64,000 bases of DNA from Ahrensia kielensis DSM 5890. GTDB taxonomy: Bacteria > Pseudomonadota > Alphaproteobacteria > Rhizobiales > Rhizobiaceae. Positions 1 through 9,050 of this stretch are shown one piece after another. The stretch is from positions 405,179 through 469,178 of the forward strand of contig NZ_KB894530.1 of assembly GCF_000374465.1 (NCBI RefSeq), given 5' to 3'. Numbering within the stretch: position 1 is the first letter of the stretch; the number at the start of each line of letters is the position of its first letter. The notes beneath the pieces are model-generated. The model saw nothing but the letters and a program-made list of their open reading frames with translations, was not told where the DNA came from and ran no database searches. Both the position numbers and the translations under genes were made by a program.

Positions 1-926
1 TTGATTGCATCTTCCCGCAATGGTGCAACTTTAGCAGCAAAAGCATCGCGGTCAGGCCGTGTAACTTTCATACCTTCTTTTTCTAATTCAGAAAGCAGAG
101 AGGCATCGTCGGCAGCAACTTTTGCACGCTGCACCACAGCAGCATCAAGAACGGCTTGGCGAATAATATCTTGATATTCAGGTTTCACCTTCTCCCATAG
201 GTCCTCAGAATAAAGAACCATGTGCGTTAGGTGAAGATGACCTGTCAAAGCCAGATGTTCATTTACTTCCGAAAATTTGGCATTGTAGATATTGGAAAGT
301 GGGTTTTCTTGTCCATCAACAACACCCTGCTCCATTGCCGTATATAATTCGTTGAACGCCATTGGCGTCGCATTGGCGCCCATCATTTCTAGGGTACGCA
401 AATGATAGGTGGATTTAGGTGTTCGAATTTTAAGACCTTGAAGATCGTCAGGACCATTAATGGCAGTCTTTGAATTTGTTAGGTGGCGCATACCAGCTTC
501 AAAATAGCCGAGCAACTCAACGCCATGTTCTCCAACCTTGGCCGCAACCTCTTCTCCAAGTTCTCCAGCAAACGCGCGGAATGAATGCTCGCGGTCCTTA
601 AAAAGATAACCAATTTCAAGCGCACCCATTTCAGGCACCCAAGAGCCGAAAAATCCGGTCGTAACCCAAGTCATTTCCAACGTACCAGAGCGCAACTGCT
701 CAACCATTTCGCGCTGGTTTCCCAGCTGGCTATCGGTAAAAACGCGCACTTCAATGTCACCGTTAGAACGCTCTTCAACAAGGCGCTTAATTTCTCGTGC
801 ACCAACATTTTCAGGGTGATCCCCCGGCGAAACAGTACCGATCTTCATGACCAATTCTGCAGCGAATGCTGGTCCTGCCATTGCAGTTGCTGCGAGTAAC
901 GCAACACTAAATATCTTGAGTTTCAT
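1..926 (-). CDS. TRAP transporter substrate-binding protein, DctP family (3' end outside window)
   Basis: Reading leftward from an ATG at 926, about 308 codons are open up to the window edge, so the C-terminus is missing. The product starts with a cleavable signal peptide (KIFSVALLAATAMAGPAFA) and continues with DctP-family features: a KIGTVSPGDHPEN start, an EMVEQLRSGTLEM segment and a KIRTPKSTYHLRTLEMMGAN segment. DctP proteins bind organic or sugar acids in the periplasm and hand them to a DctQM membrane pair, which would lie left of the window. It is transcribed in the same direction as the GntR gene and galM upstream, so a small sugar-acid operon is likely. A Shine-Dalgarno-like GGGAGGAAG precedes the start. 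The family is certain; the substrate is not. Confidence 0.9.
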   Translation of the reverse strand, partial: MKLKIFSVALLAATAMAGPAFAAELVMKIGTVSPGDHPENVGAREIKRLVEERSNGDIEVRVFTDSQLGNQREMVEQLRSGTLEMTWVTTGFFGSWVPEMGALEIGYLFKDREHSFRAFAGELGEEVAAKVGEHGVELLGYFEAGMRHLTNSKTAINGPDDLQGLKIRTPKSTYHLRTLEMMGANATPMAFNELYTAMEQGVVDGQENPLSNIYNAKFSEVNEHLALTGHLHLTHMVLYSEDLWEKVKPEYQDIIRQAVLDAAVVQRAKVAADDASLLSELEKEGMKVTRPDRDAFAAKVAPLREDAI

Positions 927-972
927 ATCGACTTCCTCCCGTTAAATTGAAATTTGGATACGAATTATTGGC

Positions 973-1680
973 TCATATCCCAGCGCTCATTTTGAGCGTC
1001 GTATTCGCGAGACCACTTGTATGGTGCTCAATAATGGCGAGCATTTCCTCTGTGGTCCTATCCCAGTGCTGGCGATATAATCTCTCCAACGCTTGAGAAT
1101 CTCGATTGAGCAGAGCTTCGTACATCTGCCGGTGCTCTACTGTGGATTGCATAGGTAAATCGCGGATATGCAGCACGAAATAACGTGCCCGGTCCGTTAG
1201 CCCCCGCTGCGCATGATACATATCGGCCAAGCGCTTATTCCCGCATTTATCAACGACAGCAAAGTGACATCGCGTATCAGCAAGCACCCAAGCATCGCGA
1301 TCTTTAGCTTGCATCGCGCGCTCCATCTCTTCGACGGCGCCTTTTATGATAGCCAAAACCTCATCACGGTTTTCACTCTTGGCGATCAGCAGAGCCGCCT
1401 CCAGTTCCAAAGCTTTGGTAACTTGGTGAATATCGCGAACATCTTCCAAGCGTAGCGGCATAACTCTCATGCCTTTACGTGGAACGATCTGAACAAGCTG
1501 TTCCAACTGCAAACGCAAAATTGCTTCGCGAACAGGCGTTCGGCTGAGATCGAACTTCTCACATAACTCGCGATCAGACCAAAGCGATTCAGAGACGAGA
1601 ACATTCGTCAGCACTGCGCGGCGCAGAACGTTATAGGCCTTATCGGCAAGGGAACTTGTATTGGTGATATCTGTTTTCAT
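973..1680 (-). CDS. GntR-family regulator, FCD (FadR) subfamily
   Basis: A 235-residue regulator. Residues about 12-75 form the GntR winged helix (ADKAYNVLRRAVLTN, then the SRTPVREAILRLQ recognition region). Residues about 85-210 form the all-helical FCD ligand domain, with acidic/His metal-site candidates such as ADTRCHFAVVD and a C-terminal EHRQMYEALLNRD. FCD regulators usually sense sugar acids or other carboxylates and control neighbouring uptake genes, which fits the TRAP binding-protein gene 46 bp downstream. A perfect palindrome abuts its start codon, pointing to autoregulation and probable control of the following dctP gene. The ligand is unknown. Confidence 0.9.
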   Translation of the reverse strand: MKTDITNTSSLADKAYNVLRRAVLTNVLVSESLWSDRELCEKFDLSRTPVREAILRLQLEQLVQIVPRKGMRVMPLRLEDVRDIHQVTKALELEAALLIAKSENRDEVLAIIKGAVEEMERAMQAKDRDAWVLADTRCHFAVVDKCGNKRLADMYHAQRGLTDRARYFVLHIRDLPMQSTVEHRQMYEALLNRDSQALERLYRQHWDRTTEEMLAIIEHHTSGLANTTLKMSAGI

Positions 1681-1706
1681 GTTTTATGTAATATATTACA
1701 TAAAAC
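1681..1706. promoter_or_regulatory. Perfect 26-bp palindromic operator at the GntR start codon
   Basis: The 26 bases read identically on both strands (arm GTTTTATGTAATA followed by its exact complement). The site touches the ATG of the GntR gene, so a bound protein would cover the ribosome-binding region or the start of transcription. TGTAAT-ATTACA symmetry is typical of FCD-type GntR operators; that this regulator binds it is inference. Confidence 0.7.
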
Positions 1707-1764
1707 ATCGTGTAAACCCCCCATTAGGAATCCACATTCAAATTCCAATCAAGTCATTGTTATA

Positions 1765-2751
1765 TCAATAGAATTTGTATTCCGTTATTTCTTTATAAGA
1801 CATATCGGGGGTAAGTTTCGCGCTTGGGAAACTAACGTTATTAGGCGCATCAGGCCAATTTTGCGCTTCTAAACAAAGCCCCGAACACGGGCCATAGGAC
1901 TGACCATCAAGGCCACCGCCAACAGTTGGGATTTTATATCCATTGTAGAAATGCAATCCGGTTTGCGTAGTCCATACTTCCATAGTGGGGCTATCTGGCG
2001 CCGACAGCCGAGCCGCGAAATGCGGCGTTTCTCGGCTTTTACGTGCCAAGGCATAGGTATGATTATACAGGTAGGGTGAAGATTGCTTGGCATCTGCAAT
2101 TTGACGTGGATGCATAAAATCAAACGGCGTGCTCGCAACAGGAGAAATTTCACCCGTTGGCAACACCGACCCATCATGCGGCAAATAATGATCCGCTGCG
2201 ATTTCAAGAGTATGGTCATTTGTATCACCATGCCCTTTCAGATTGAAATACGGATGATGGCACATGTTTAACAAGGTGGTTTTACTTGTTGTAGCTGTGA
2301 AAGTGAGCCGTAGAATATGCTCATCAACGATCTCATAGGTTGCGCTCACATTGAGCTCGCCAGGATATCCGCCTGCACCATCAGGGCTTTGCAATAAAAA
2401 TTCGACGGATGAAGCGCTTTTGTTGCCGACCCTCCAGCTTTGAGATGAAAAGCCGTTGCTCCCGCCATGTGAATGATGAGGAGCGCTATTGGTTTCTAGC
2501 GTTAAGTTCTGCCCATCGACTTGCGTCTTACCAAGAGCAATTCGGTTCGCATATCGACCAACAACTGCCCCAGCAAAAACACCAGAGTGCACAGCATAAT
2601 CTTTAGGATTGTTCCATCCATGAATGAGAGGTGCATCTATACCTTTAATACGCATATCAACCAACGTGGCACCGAACGGCATAACTACCACATGGAGATG
2701 CTCGCTATCGAGCGAAATTAAGCCAAAGGCATTCATAGTATTTCCGATCAT
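1765..2751 (-). CDS. galM: Aldose 1-epimerase (mutarotase)
   Basis: A 328-residue cytoplasmic enzyme that interconverts the alpha and beta anomers of aldohexoses. Family residues are visible: Arg in GRYANRIALG near residue 70, catalytic His in CHHPYFNLKGHG near residue 165, and catalytic Glu in CLEAQNWPDAPN near residue 297. The length matches the family. It is the first gene of a minus-strand run leading to the GntR and TRAP genes, with an 84-bp gap before the GntR gene that holds the palindrome. An inverted repeat lies just upstream. Confidence 0.92.
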   Translation of the reverse strand: MIGNTMNAFGLISLDSEHLHVVVMPFGATLVDMRIKGIDAPLIHGWNNPKDYAVHSGVFAGAVVGRYANRIALGKTQVDGQNLTLETNSAPHHSHGGSNGFSSQSWRVGNKSASSVEFLLQSPDGAGGYPGELNVSATYEIVDEHILRLTFTATTSKTTLLNMCHHPYFNLKGHGDTNDHTLEIAADHYLPHDGSVLPTGEISPVASTPFDFMHPRQIADAKQSSPYLYNHTYALARKSRETPHFAARLSAPDSPTMEVWTTQTGLHFYNGYKIPTVGGGLDGQSYGPCSGLCLEAQNWPDAPNNVSFPSAKLTPDMSYKEITEYKFY

Positions 2752-2763
2752 GATAATTGATTG

Positions 2764-2801
2764 CTGTTCATGAAATGCTCATCATCAAGATTGATGAACA
2801 G
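2764..2801. promoter_or_regulatory. Inverted repeat upstream of galM
   Basis: CTGTTCAT at 2764-2771 is repeated as its exact complement ATGAACAG at 2794-2801, 22 bp apart and starting 13 bp upstream of the galM start. It could be an operator pair or a leader hairpin. No U tract follows in either direction, so a terminator is unlikely. Confidence 0.35.
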
Positions 2802-3396
2802 AAAGCAGCTTTACTCAAGTGAGAGGCCGACTCATTTCTTGCGATTTATTATGTGATCTATTGGCGCTTTTGCAAGCGCCCCTCGTTGATTGAAAGCGCC
2901 TTACAAATATAGCCGCAACTCGGGCCTCTATGTTGCCCTCGTAGCGTCGGTCATCGGATCGGCAAGCTCACGAGCACTCGGCAGTCTACTAGATGGCAAT
3001 AGGCCTGGCTGCCGTTCAATCATTCGGTGCACGACAGCTGGTTTACCTTCAATATGCAATCTGCGCACCTCCTCAAAGTTTTCTGCATCAGCCTTAGTGC
3101 GTCGCTGTGAAACGCACTCCCAAGAATGCGTTCACACAACTGATGCGCGTAAATTCGCACGAAGTTTAAAATGCATTTGGTCTTGATTTAGCACCAAATG
3201 GCCTACTGCCCATAAAAACTTCTCGGCGGCACCTCACTCCAAACATACACATTTAACTGCCACCCAGCTGACGGAGAGATCAAGTCCGGCGCAACTTAAG
3301 CTCATCAGAATCAAGACCTTACCCAACAGCCCCTGCTCTAATAACGACACATAAAGCCAGCGCCAGAAATGCGGGCTGTAACTCTGGCTTGATATT
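2802..3396. other. Gene-poor stretch with an unassigned minus-strand reading frame
   Basis: No gene can be supported here. A minus-strand frame of about 58 codons ending at a stop at 2928-2930 has protein-like composition (EEVRRLHIEGKPAVVHRMIE) but lacks a ribosome-binding site and is preceded by a stop. It could be the tail of a decayed gene. I do not recognise it. Confidence 0.3.
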
Positions 3397-3464
3397 CATT
3401 GGTAGGATCAATAGAAATTGATTCGTCCTACCAATGGGAAATTCTGAAAAGCGCCATTGGTAAG
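3397..3464. promoter_or_regulatory. Operator cluster for the GntR gene at 3488
   Basis: CATTGGTAGGA at 3397-3407 and its perfect complement TCCTACCAATG at 3426-3436 form an 11-bp inverted repeat with an 18-bp spacer. A third, nearly identical half-site CCATTGGTAAG lies at 3454-3464. All three lie within 95 bp upstream of the regulator start, as expected for an autoregulated GntR promoter. Which protein binds is inferred from position only. Confidence 0.6.
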
Positions 3465-3487
3465 AAGACACATTTGGGAGGCTGGTT

Positions 3488-4246
3488 TTGAAAGATAAGA
3501 TTGGTTCATGGCGCTCTGGGGCTGCTTACGCCGCAGAAACTATTGGCACAGCAATTCTTAGCGGTGACTACCGTGAAGGTGAGCGCCTACCATTAGAAGC
3601 CGATCTGGCTGCAAGCCTAAGCGTCTCTCGCAACACGCTTCGCGAAGCTATTAAATTACTCGCCGCAAAATCCTTGGTTGAAGTCGCGCCGCGCCGCGGC
3701 ACAGTCGTTTTATCAAAAGAGCAGTGGAACGTCTTGGATGAGGATGTCCTCAACTGGAGCGGGCCGAAAGTTGAAAGCGACCGGAGCTTAATGAACGAGC
3801 TAGCTCGTATTCGTTACCTCGTCGAACCTGCCGCAGCATTTGATGCGGCGACATGTGCCCGTCCAGAACAGGTCGCAAACATTATGGCTGCCTATAAAGC
3901 CATGGAAGAGCAAGCAGGTGAATCGCTCAGAAATGAAGAAGTATACAAACGCCGTGTTGATGTTGATGTGGCTTTTCATTTTGCCGTTGCTGAGGGGTCT
4001 AACAACCGCTTTTTAATCTCCATTACCCGCACCATAATTCATGCGATGCGTGCCAACTTTCGAGCACTCAACCGTGACACGAAACATTACCACGGCAACC
4101 TCGAAAACCACGGCCACGTTGCTGAAGCCATTGCCCGACATGATGAAAAAGCTGCGCATCAATTCATGGAAGATCTGATCAAGCGAAACCGCAAAGATAC
4201 AAGAACCATGCTTGGGCAAGACCAAAGCACAGACAGTCACGATTAG
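3488..4246 (+). CDS. GntR-family regulator, FCD subfamily (TTG start)
   Basis: A 252-residue regulator. The start is TTG at 3488, six bases after a strong GGGAGG at 3476-3481, with no better ATG nearby. The N-terminus is a winged helix (TIGTAILSGDYREGERLP, then SVSRNTLREAIKLL). An FCD domain follows from about residue 100 (ELARIRYLVEPAAAFDAA; DVDVAFHFAVAEGSNN; HGHVAEAIARHDEKAA), like DgoR/KdgR-type regulators of sugar-acid catabolism. It lies 37 bp upstream of a truncated TctC gene and near mandelate-racemase and ABC-permease debris, so its regulon in this place has largely been lost. Three half-site repeats upstream suggest autoregulation. Confidence 0.9.
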   Translation: MKDKIGSWRSGAAYAAETIGTAILSGDYREGERLPLEADLAASLSVSRNTLREAIKLLAAKSLVEVAPRRGTVVLSKEQWNVLDEDVLNWSGPKVESDRSLMNELARIRYLVEPAAAFDAATCARPEQVANIMAAYKAMEEQAGESLRNEEVYKRRVDVDVAFHFAVAEGSNNRFLISITRTIIHAMRANFRALNRDTKHYHGNLENHGHVAEAIARHDEKAAHQFMEDLIKRNRKDTRTMLGQDQSTDSHD

Positions 4247-4283
4247 TGCAATCAAAATTTAAATTTCAACAGGAGGAAGAACT

Positions 4284-4487
4284 ATGAAACGTCGTATCCA
4301 AATAATATCTGCCGCGCTGGCCAGTGTCATCGCAGTAGGCACCATGCCTGCTTTTGCCGAATATCCAGAACGTCCAATTACACTACTTGTACCATGGTCA
4401 GCAGGCGGAGGAACGGATGTTGTGGGACGTATGATCGCCACCGGTCTACAGGAAGCATTAGGACAGCCCGTTAATGTCGTAAACCGT
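4284..4487 (+). pseudogene. Tripartite tricarboxylate transporter receptor (TctC/Bug family), 5' fragment
   Basis: A good ribosome-binding site (AGGAGG) and signal peptide (ALASVIAVGTMPAFA) lead into a clear TctC start: YPERPITLLVPWSAGGGTD, then GLQEALGQPVNVVNR. After about 68 residues homology stops abruptly near 4487, where a family member would continue for about 250 more. The sequence that follows is unrelated. The fragment sits 37 bp downstream of the GntR gene and would have been its target. This is a deletion remnant. Confidence 0.85.
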
Positions 4488-4620
4488 GCTATTGAAATCG
4501 GCACAAGAAACCCAAGCCGCGAGACGATTGCTCCCTCCCACTTGAATTTTGCCTTTATACCCTTGGTTTGAACCAGACGCAGTTGGACTGGTAGCGGCTT
4601 TGGAAGACTCATGCTTACCA

Positions 4621-4884
4621 CTATGCGATAGAACCGTATTGATAACGCCAGGTGGGAGCGCGACAGCGGTAGCCTTGTTTAGCGCGTTAGACAACAACCT
4701 CTTCATTGATCTCAACTCCAAGACCCGGCCCTTGTGGAATTGGAAGGAAGCCATTTTTGACGCTAATTTTTGTTTGCGGTGACAGATAATCGTAAAAATC
4801 TCCAGCTTGATTGTAGTATAACAAACCGCATCAACTTGAAGAGACTCTGAACAGATTGATATGCCGCCTCCCGTGCCAATCATA
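4621..4884 (-). pseudogene. Mandelate racemase/enolase-superfamily sugar-acid dehydratase, C-terminal remnant
   Basis: On the minus strand one frame reads YNQAGDFYDYLSP, then NGFLPIPQGPGLGVEINEE, an in-frame TAA at 4687-4689, then QGYRCRAPTWRYQYGSIA and a TAG at 4621-4623. This is the typical C-terminus of acid-sugar dehydratases (GPGLGVE, then a WR..P.WR..DGS tail). The first 300 or so residues are absent, and upstream bases 4816-4884 continue only in another frame. It follows the ABC permease remnant on the same strand, as in sugar-acid operons. Bases 4487-4620 are unassigned. Confidence 0.75.
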
Positions 4885-4897
4885 ATTGCCCTGCTGT

Positions 4898-5493
4898 TTA
4901 AGCGGTAAGGCGGGCGGCCGCTTTTTCAGATTGCGCCATACGCCATTGTCCGACGGCCACTGCAATGATGAGCAAAAGACCTTTGGCAACTAATTGACAG
5001 AAAGTTGGTATACCTAAGAGATTCATGCCATTTGACAATGTAGCCAAAAGCAAAACGGCAAGCATCGTTCCAACAACGGTCCCCTTACCGCCTGCCATTA
5101 AAGCACCACCGAGAACACGGCGGTGATGGCCTCTAACTCCAGACCTTGAGTTCCCGATGCAGGTTGCCCCGAACTGGTTCGCGCAGTCACTAGAACACCA
5201 GCCAATCCCGAAAGCGCACCAGAAATTGCGTAGATATAGTAGCGCATGCGATTAAGGTTGATCCCTGCCAAACGCGCAGCGGCAGGATTGCCGCCCATGG
5301 CATAAAGACTGCGTCCAAAAACTGTCGATTTGAGCACAAAATGACCAATAAATGCGACGGCAATAAGTAACGCTAGAGAAACAGGAATGCCTGGAAAATT
5401 ACCGAATTGTAGAAAACGGCCTGAACCAAGATAGGCTAGATTTTGATCAATCACGCCAACCAGACATCCATCAGATGCAATCAAAAACGTAAC
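4898..5493 (-). pseudogene. Ribose-type ABC permease (RbsC family), truncated and frameshifted
   Basis: Two adjacent frames together give the C-terminal half of an RbsC-like permease: FGRSLYAMGGNPAAARLAGI, ISGALSGLAGVLVTARTSSG, then AGGKGTVVGTMLAVLLLATL and NGMNLLGIPTF. The join near 5117-5121 reads GCGGTGTTCTCGGTGG where the family needs one more base (A-V-V-L-G-G), so one base is lost. The 5' half is missing: the gene runs straight into the IS481 end at 5494, and the other flank of the element does not carry the rest. It once preceded the dehydratase fragment. Confidence 0.85.
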
Positions 5494-6493
5494 TGTAGAT
5501 ATCTCGTTACCCTCAGGACATTTCCGTTAAATTACCAAATCTGGGAAAGAGGAGATGTTTATGAACAAGGATCAACGTGAAGTTCAGCGTAAATTACGCA
5601 TTCTTCAGCATGCTGAGGAGATTGGCAGCGTTGTCAAAACATGTAGATATTTCGGTATCAGCCGCTCAGGCTTTTACAGATGGCGCGACGCTTACGCGAA
5701 GAATGGCGAAGCTGGCCTAATCAACCGCCCATCCATTCCCAAGCAACATTACAATAGGACACCAGTTGAAATCGAAGAAAAGGTTCTTCATCTACGTCGT
5801 AAATATCATCTGGGGCCAATTCGTATCGTCTGGTACATGCAACGATATCACGACATCAATATTGCCAGTGCAACCGTCTCCAGAATTCTAAAGCGCAATG
5901 GAATGAGCAGGCTTCCCAGAGGAACTCTGGCTTCGCAAAGTTCATACAAAGCGCTACAATAAACAGGTCCCTGGCCATCATATCCAGATGGATGTTAAGT
6001 TCCTGACATTCAAAGGGAAAAAGGTCAGAAAGTTCGGCGCTTTCAATATACGGCAATTGATGATGCTACCCGTGTAAGGGCCTTAAAAATTTATGAGAGA
6101 CACACTCAGGCAAACGCCATAGACTTCGTCGATCGTATCATCGAAAAATTCCCGTTCTGTATCAAGGAAATCAGAACTGACTACGGCCATGAGTTCCAAG
6201 CTAAGTTCCATTGGCATGTCGAAGATCTGGGTATACGCCACGCATATATCAAACGCGTAACGCCGCAACTTAATGGCAAAGTCGAGCGATCGCATCGATC
6301 AGATGAACAAGAGTTCTATCAGCTTCTCAGCTACAAAGGTGATCTTGATCTCGAAGCCAGACTTCATGAATGGGAAAAGTTTTACAACTTCCATCGGCTG
6401 CATGGAGCATTCAATGGAAAAACCCCTTACGAAGCGCTCAGAGAGAAGCTACAATGATCAAATAAAATGTCCTGAGGGTTACAGCACCTTACA
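5494..6493 (+). mobile_element. IS481-family insertion sequence, copy 1
   Basis: About 1,000 bp bounded by imperfect terminal inverted repeats. The left end starts TGTAGATATCTCGTTACCC and the right end, read inward, starts TGTAAGGTGCTGTAACCC; both continue CTCAGGACATTT. A second copy with the same ends lies inverted at 36383-37380. No target duplication is visible at 5494/6493, and the interrupted permease does not resume on the far side, so the flank was rearranged after insertion. Confidence 0.8.
5561..6457 (+). pseudogene. IS481-family transposase, frameshifted
   Basis: Starts at ATG 5561 after GAGGAG. The N-terminal HTH region (AEEIGSVVKTCRYFGISRSG; RNGMSRLPRG) is intact for about 120 residues. 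At about 5920 copy 1 has one extra base relative to copy 2 (GGAACTCTGGCTTCG against GGAATTCGGATTCG) and the frame breaks. The integrase core is still recognisable downstream in other frames (MDVKFLTFKGKK, DYGHEFQAKFHWHVEDLG, WEKFYNFHRLHGAFNGKTPY) and ends LREKLQ with a stop at 6455-6457. The protein is not functional unless a second shift restores it. Confidence 0.85.
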
Positions 6494-6717
6494 AATCGGG
6501 AAACTTCTAGGCCTGACACTTTATCGGTGCCAATGACTGCTATTGAGTATTCATGTAAGTAGTAATTTGATATTCGGAACTTCCTCTTTCCGCCCATACA
6601 GACTTCGGTTGGCTGTCTTCCAAAGAGTTCAATATCTGAGTGTCTCATTTCCTCAGAGGGATATTGTCTAAGCCCGAGCAAAGCCTAGTGACATTAATGT
6701 TTTTGGCTTGCAGTCAG

Positions 6718-7995
6718 TTAAGAGACAGGACCAGTACTGTCTGACGATGGAGAGACCACCGTTTGGTTCTTGCCTTTATGTTTCGCTAGGTAAAGAGCTT
6801 CGTCGGCTCGATTTATCAGCATCTGCGGCGTCTCAGCTCCGACCCTGAAAGCCAAACCAATGCTGACTGTCACTCGAAGTACAGTGTCATCCCCTTGGGT
6901 TACCAACCTTATTGCTTCTATGCATTCGCGAATGCGTTCGGCGACGGTGATAGCATTGGTTACGTTGGTCTTGGTAAGAACAACCAAGAACTCCTCGCCC
7001 CCATGGCGCGAGACGATATCGTCGTCGCGCACAATGTCACTGATCCTGCTGGCTACATTCTTGATGCATTCATCGCCGACAGCATGGCCGCAAGTGTCGT
7101 TAATCTTCTTAAAATCATCAATGTCTAGCATAAGGAAAGCAATTGACGTATTTTTGTCGGTGGCTTCGCTCCATATCTTCTCCATATCATCGTGTGCTGA
7201 GCGCCGGTTTTGAAGTCCAGTCAAAGGATCAAGATTAGCAACCAACTTCAATTCGGCATTGAGTTGAGCAAGTGCCTCTTGATCACGAAGTTCCCGAATT
7301 TTGGATTTGAAGCTTTTCCACTGGCTCCTGATAGTCGCCCTTCGTGTTGTGGCAAAGGATGCAATTGCGCTGCAATAGAAACAGCTAACAATAATTGCTG
7401 TTAGCGGCTCAGAGACTGGGCCGATAGCGAGCATTAACAATTGAAGAGCAGCCGCTACTGTCACTGCGACAATCGTCCACTTGAACTCGATTGGAAAAAA
7501 CAGCACGGCTGTTGCCACAGTAAATAGACCCGCCGTGAGATAGCGTTCAAATAGGAATACACCGCCCATCGCGCCAAGAAAACCTGCCTCCAGCATTATG
7601 GTCACTGAGACCACAATCATTGTCATCCCTTGGACCCACCGCGCTTGCTGCCTTCCCCAGAGAATGTAAGCGCCTAATAAGACAGAGGTGCCTATGAGGC
7701 CGCGGACAATGAGTGATGCGACCAAGAGCGTGGGACTTACGAGGTAATCGAAAGATATCAGAAGGATATTAAAGACAAGAGCTGCCTGTAGCCAGGAACG
7801 AGCCTTGAGTGAATGTGCCGCCCAAGAATACCTGTCATAGACTGCAGCAAACTCGTGGGGAGTGTCGGATTGAAGGCTATCATGTGTCAGCAATGCATCT
7901 GGCAGCATGTCGCGATCAGTCATCGCTGTTTCAAGCGCCTCATTGTAGACGAGCTGGCTGTGGGTCCGATGGTCGACTTGATTGCATTTATTCAT
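6718..7995 (-). CDS. Membrane-anchored diguanylate cyclase (GGDEF)
   Basis: A 425-residue protein. A soluble N-terminal 60 residues is followed by about six hydrophobic segments (residues about 66-215), a short coiled-coil-like linker (SFKSKIRELRDQEALAQLNAEL) and a GGDEF domain (about 255-410). The signature is RHGGEEFLVVL, an active variant, and the inhibitory RxxD site is present five residues upstream (RDDD). It should make c-di-GMP from two GTP at the membrane with product inhibition. It is monocistronic. The start has only weak ribosome-binding support, so a downstream ATG (MTDRDMLPD) is an alternative. Confidence 0.9.
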   Translation of the reverse strand: MNKCNQVDHRTHSQLVYNEALETAMTDRDMLPDALLTHDSLQSDTPHEFAAVYDRYSWAAHSLKARSWLQAALVFNILLISFDYLVSPTLLVASLIVRGLIGTSVLLGAYILWGRQQARWVQGMTMIVVSVTIMLEAGFLGAMGGVFLFERYLTAGLFTVATAVLFFPIEFKWTIVAVTVAAALQLLMLAIGPVSEPLTAIIVSCFYCSAIASFATTRRATIRSQWKSFKSKIRELRDQEALAQLNAELKLVANLDPLTGLQNRRSAHDDMEKIWSEATDKNTSIAFLMLDIDDFKKINDTCGHAVGDECIKNVASRISDIVRDDDIVSRHGGEEFLVVLTKTNVTNAITVAERIRECIEAIRLVTQGDDTVLRVTVSIGLAFRVGAETPQMLINRADEALYLAKHKGKNQTVVSPSSDSTGPVS

Positions 7996-8145
7996 TATGA
8001 TCGCTGGACTTGTCCCATTTTAATTCCGCATCCAGTTCTCGTTTAGACCATTTTTCGTTCGAAGTCTGCCGGTGATATTCCTCCTATTGCTGAGGGTGTT
8101 GTCAAGGGAAACTAAAACGGGAGTAAAAGACCACTCAAGCAATCA

Positions 8146-8843
8146 TTATGCCGCGCACAAAATGCGCTAGTCGTTTAACGACTGATCGCGTAATTGTTTA
8201 AAATTTGGCCGGCTCACGAAATGGCGTTGATGGTTAAATTGGTTGAAAATGGTGGCATAAATAGACGAGAACTTTTACAAACTTTCCATTGACCGAAAGC
8301 GGCCCATTGCACGTTCTCGTTGTTAAAAATATAAGTGCGAACTCTCAACATGGTTATTCTTATATTTTCCTGTTTCGTAGCCATGACGAATGCCAAGGTC
8401 TTGCATGGCAGCGCCGCAAGAGCCAAGTTTATCCGTGACTATTTCAACGGGAGAACCGTATTTGGAAAGCAGTTTTCTTAGTACTTTCAGTGCAGCGCGG
8501 CGATCTCGACGTTTTGAAACATAGCTTTCCAACACAGTGCCTTTGTGATCAATGTCGCGCCAAAGATACAGTCTCTCGCTGTTGATTTTGACTAAGGCTT
8601 CATCAATGTGCCAGCGCCAGTTTGAGTGGATCCCTGCCAGATGTTCCCGAGCTTCTTTGGCAAAAAAGAACCAAAACGGTTTTACCAAGATCGCACTGTT
8701 TCATGACAAATGTCGTTTCCACGCTCGTGCAAAATATCTTCGACTTGCCGCAAACTGAGCGGAAATCGGACCTAATAGATTACCGCTAGCTTAAAAATTT
8801 CGGGCGAAGTTTTAAAATACTTGAGTGGATTTCTCGTTGTCAC
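8146..8843 (-). pseudogene. IS6-family transposase, nearly full length but decayed
   Basis: From a GTG at 8843 to a stop at 8146-8148 the minus strand encodes a near-complete IS6-type transposase of about 232 codons, broken by stops and shifts. Successive pieces read NPLKYFKTSPEIFKLAVIY (stop), RFPLSLRQVEDILHERG, WRWHIDEALVKINSERLYLW (core), KLGSCGAAMQDLGIRHGYET, NNHVESSHLYF (stop), QRERAMGRFRSMESL (stop) and KFSSIYATIFNQFNH. The order and length match the family. IS3 sequence begins almost at its start codon, so its upstream terminal repeat has been lost or overwritten. Confidence 0.85.
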
Positions 8844-8854
8844 GGCTGAAAATT

Positions 8855-9050
8855 ATCGTGCATTTCAAATCAAGGCAAGCTCCTCTGACAACACCGACGC
8901 CAAAGCGATGCGTGAAAGCGAAGCTAAAGGAAGATCGAGTTGATCCGGCACATACCAATCAGGTTTGGGCGATGACTTTGTCCATGATCAGTTACCTACA
9001 CGTCGCAAGCTTCGTATTTTGACCATCATCCATACATTCTCACGGTATTC
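8855..9050 (+). pseudogene. IS3-family transposase OrfB, internal fragment (left piece)
   Basis: The plus strand reads APLTTPTPKRCVKAKLKEDR, DPAHTNQVWAM, then with one base restored DFVHDQLPTRRKLRILTII and HTFSRYS, the region leading to the catalytic core of IS3-family OrfB (family: WAMDFVHDQL, LTVVDTFSRY). Homology stops at about 9050, exactly where the SDR stop codon of the sugar locus lies. The C-terminal end of such a protein reappears at 19632-19770 in the same orientation. Confidence 0.8.

Noticed and set aside
6494-6717. A minus-strand frame of about 84 codons right of IS481 copy 1
   Set aside because: It runs into the IS end, lacks a Shine-Dalgarno site, and shows no family motif that I recognise.
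8220-8290. A conserved plus-strand mini-frame (KLVENG..NRR) repeated at about 24360-24410, first taken for a novel repeated small gene
   Set aside because: The same bases on the minus strand encode the C-terminus of IS6 transposase in both places, which explains the repeat fully.
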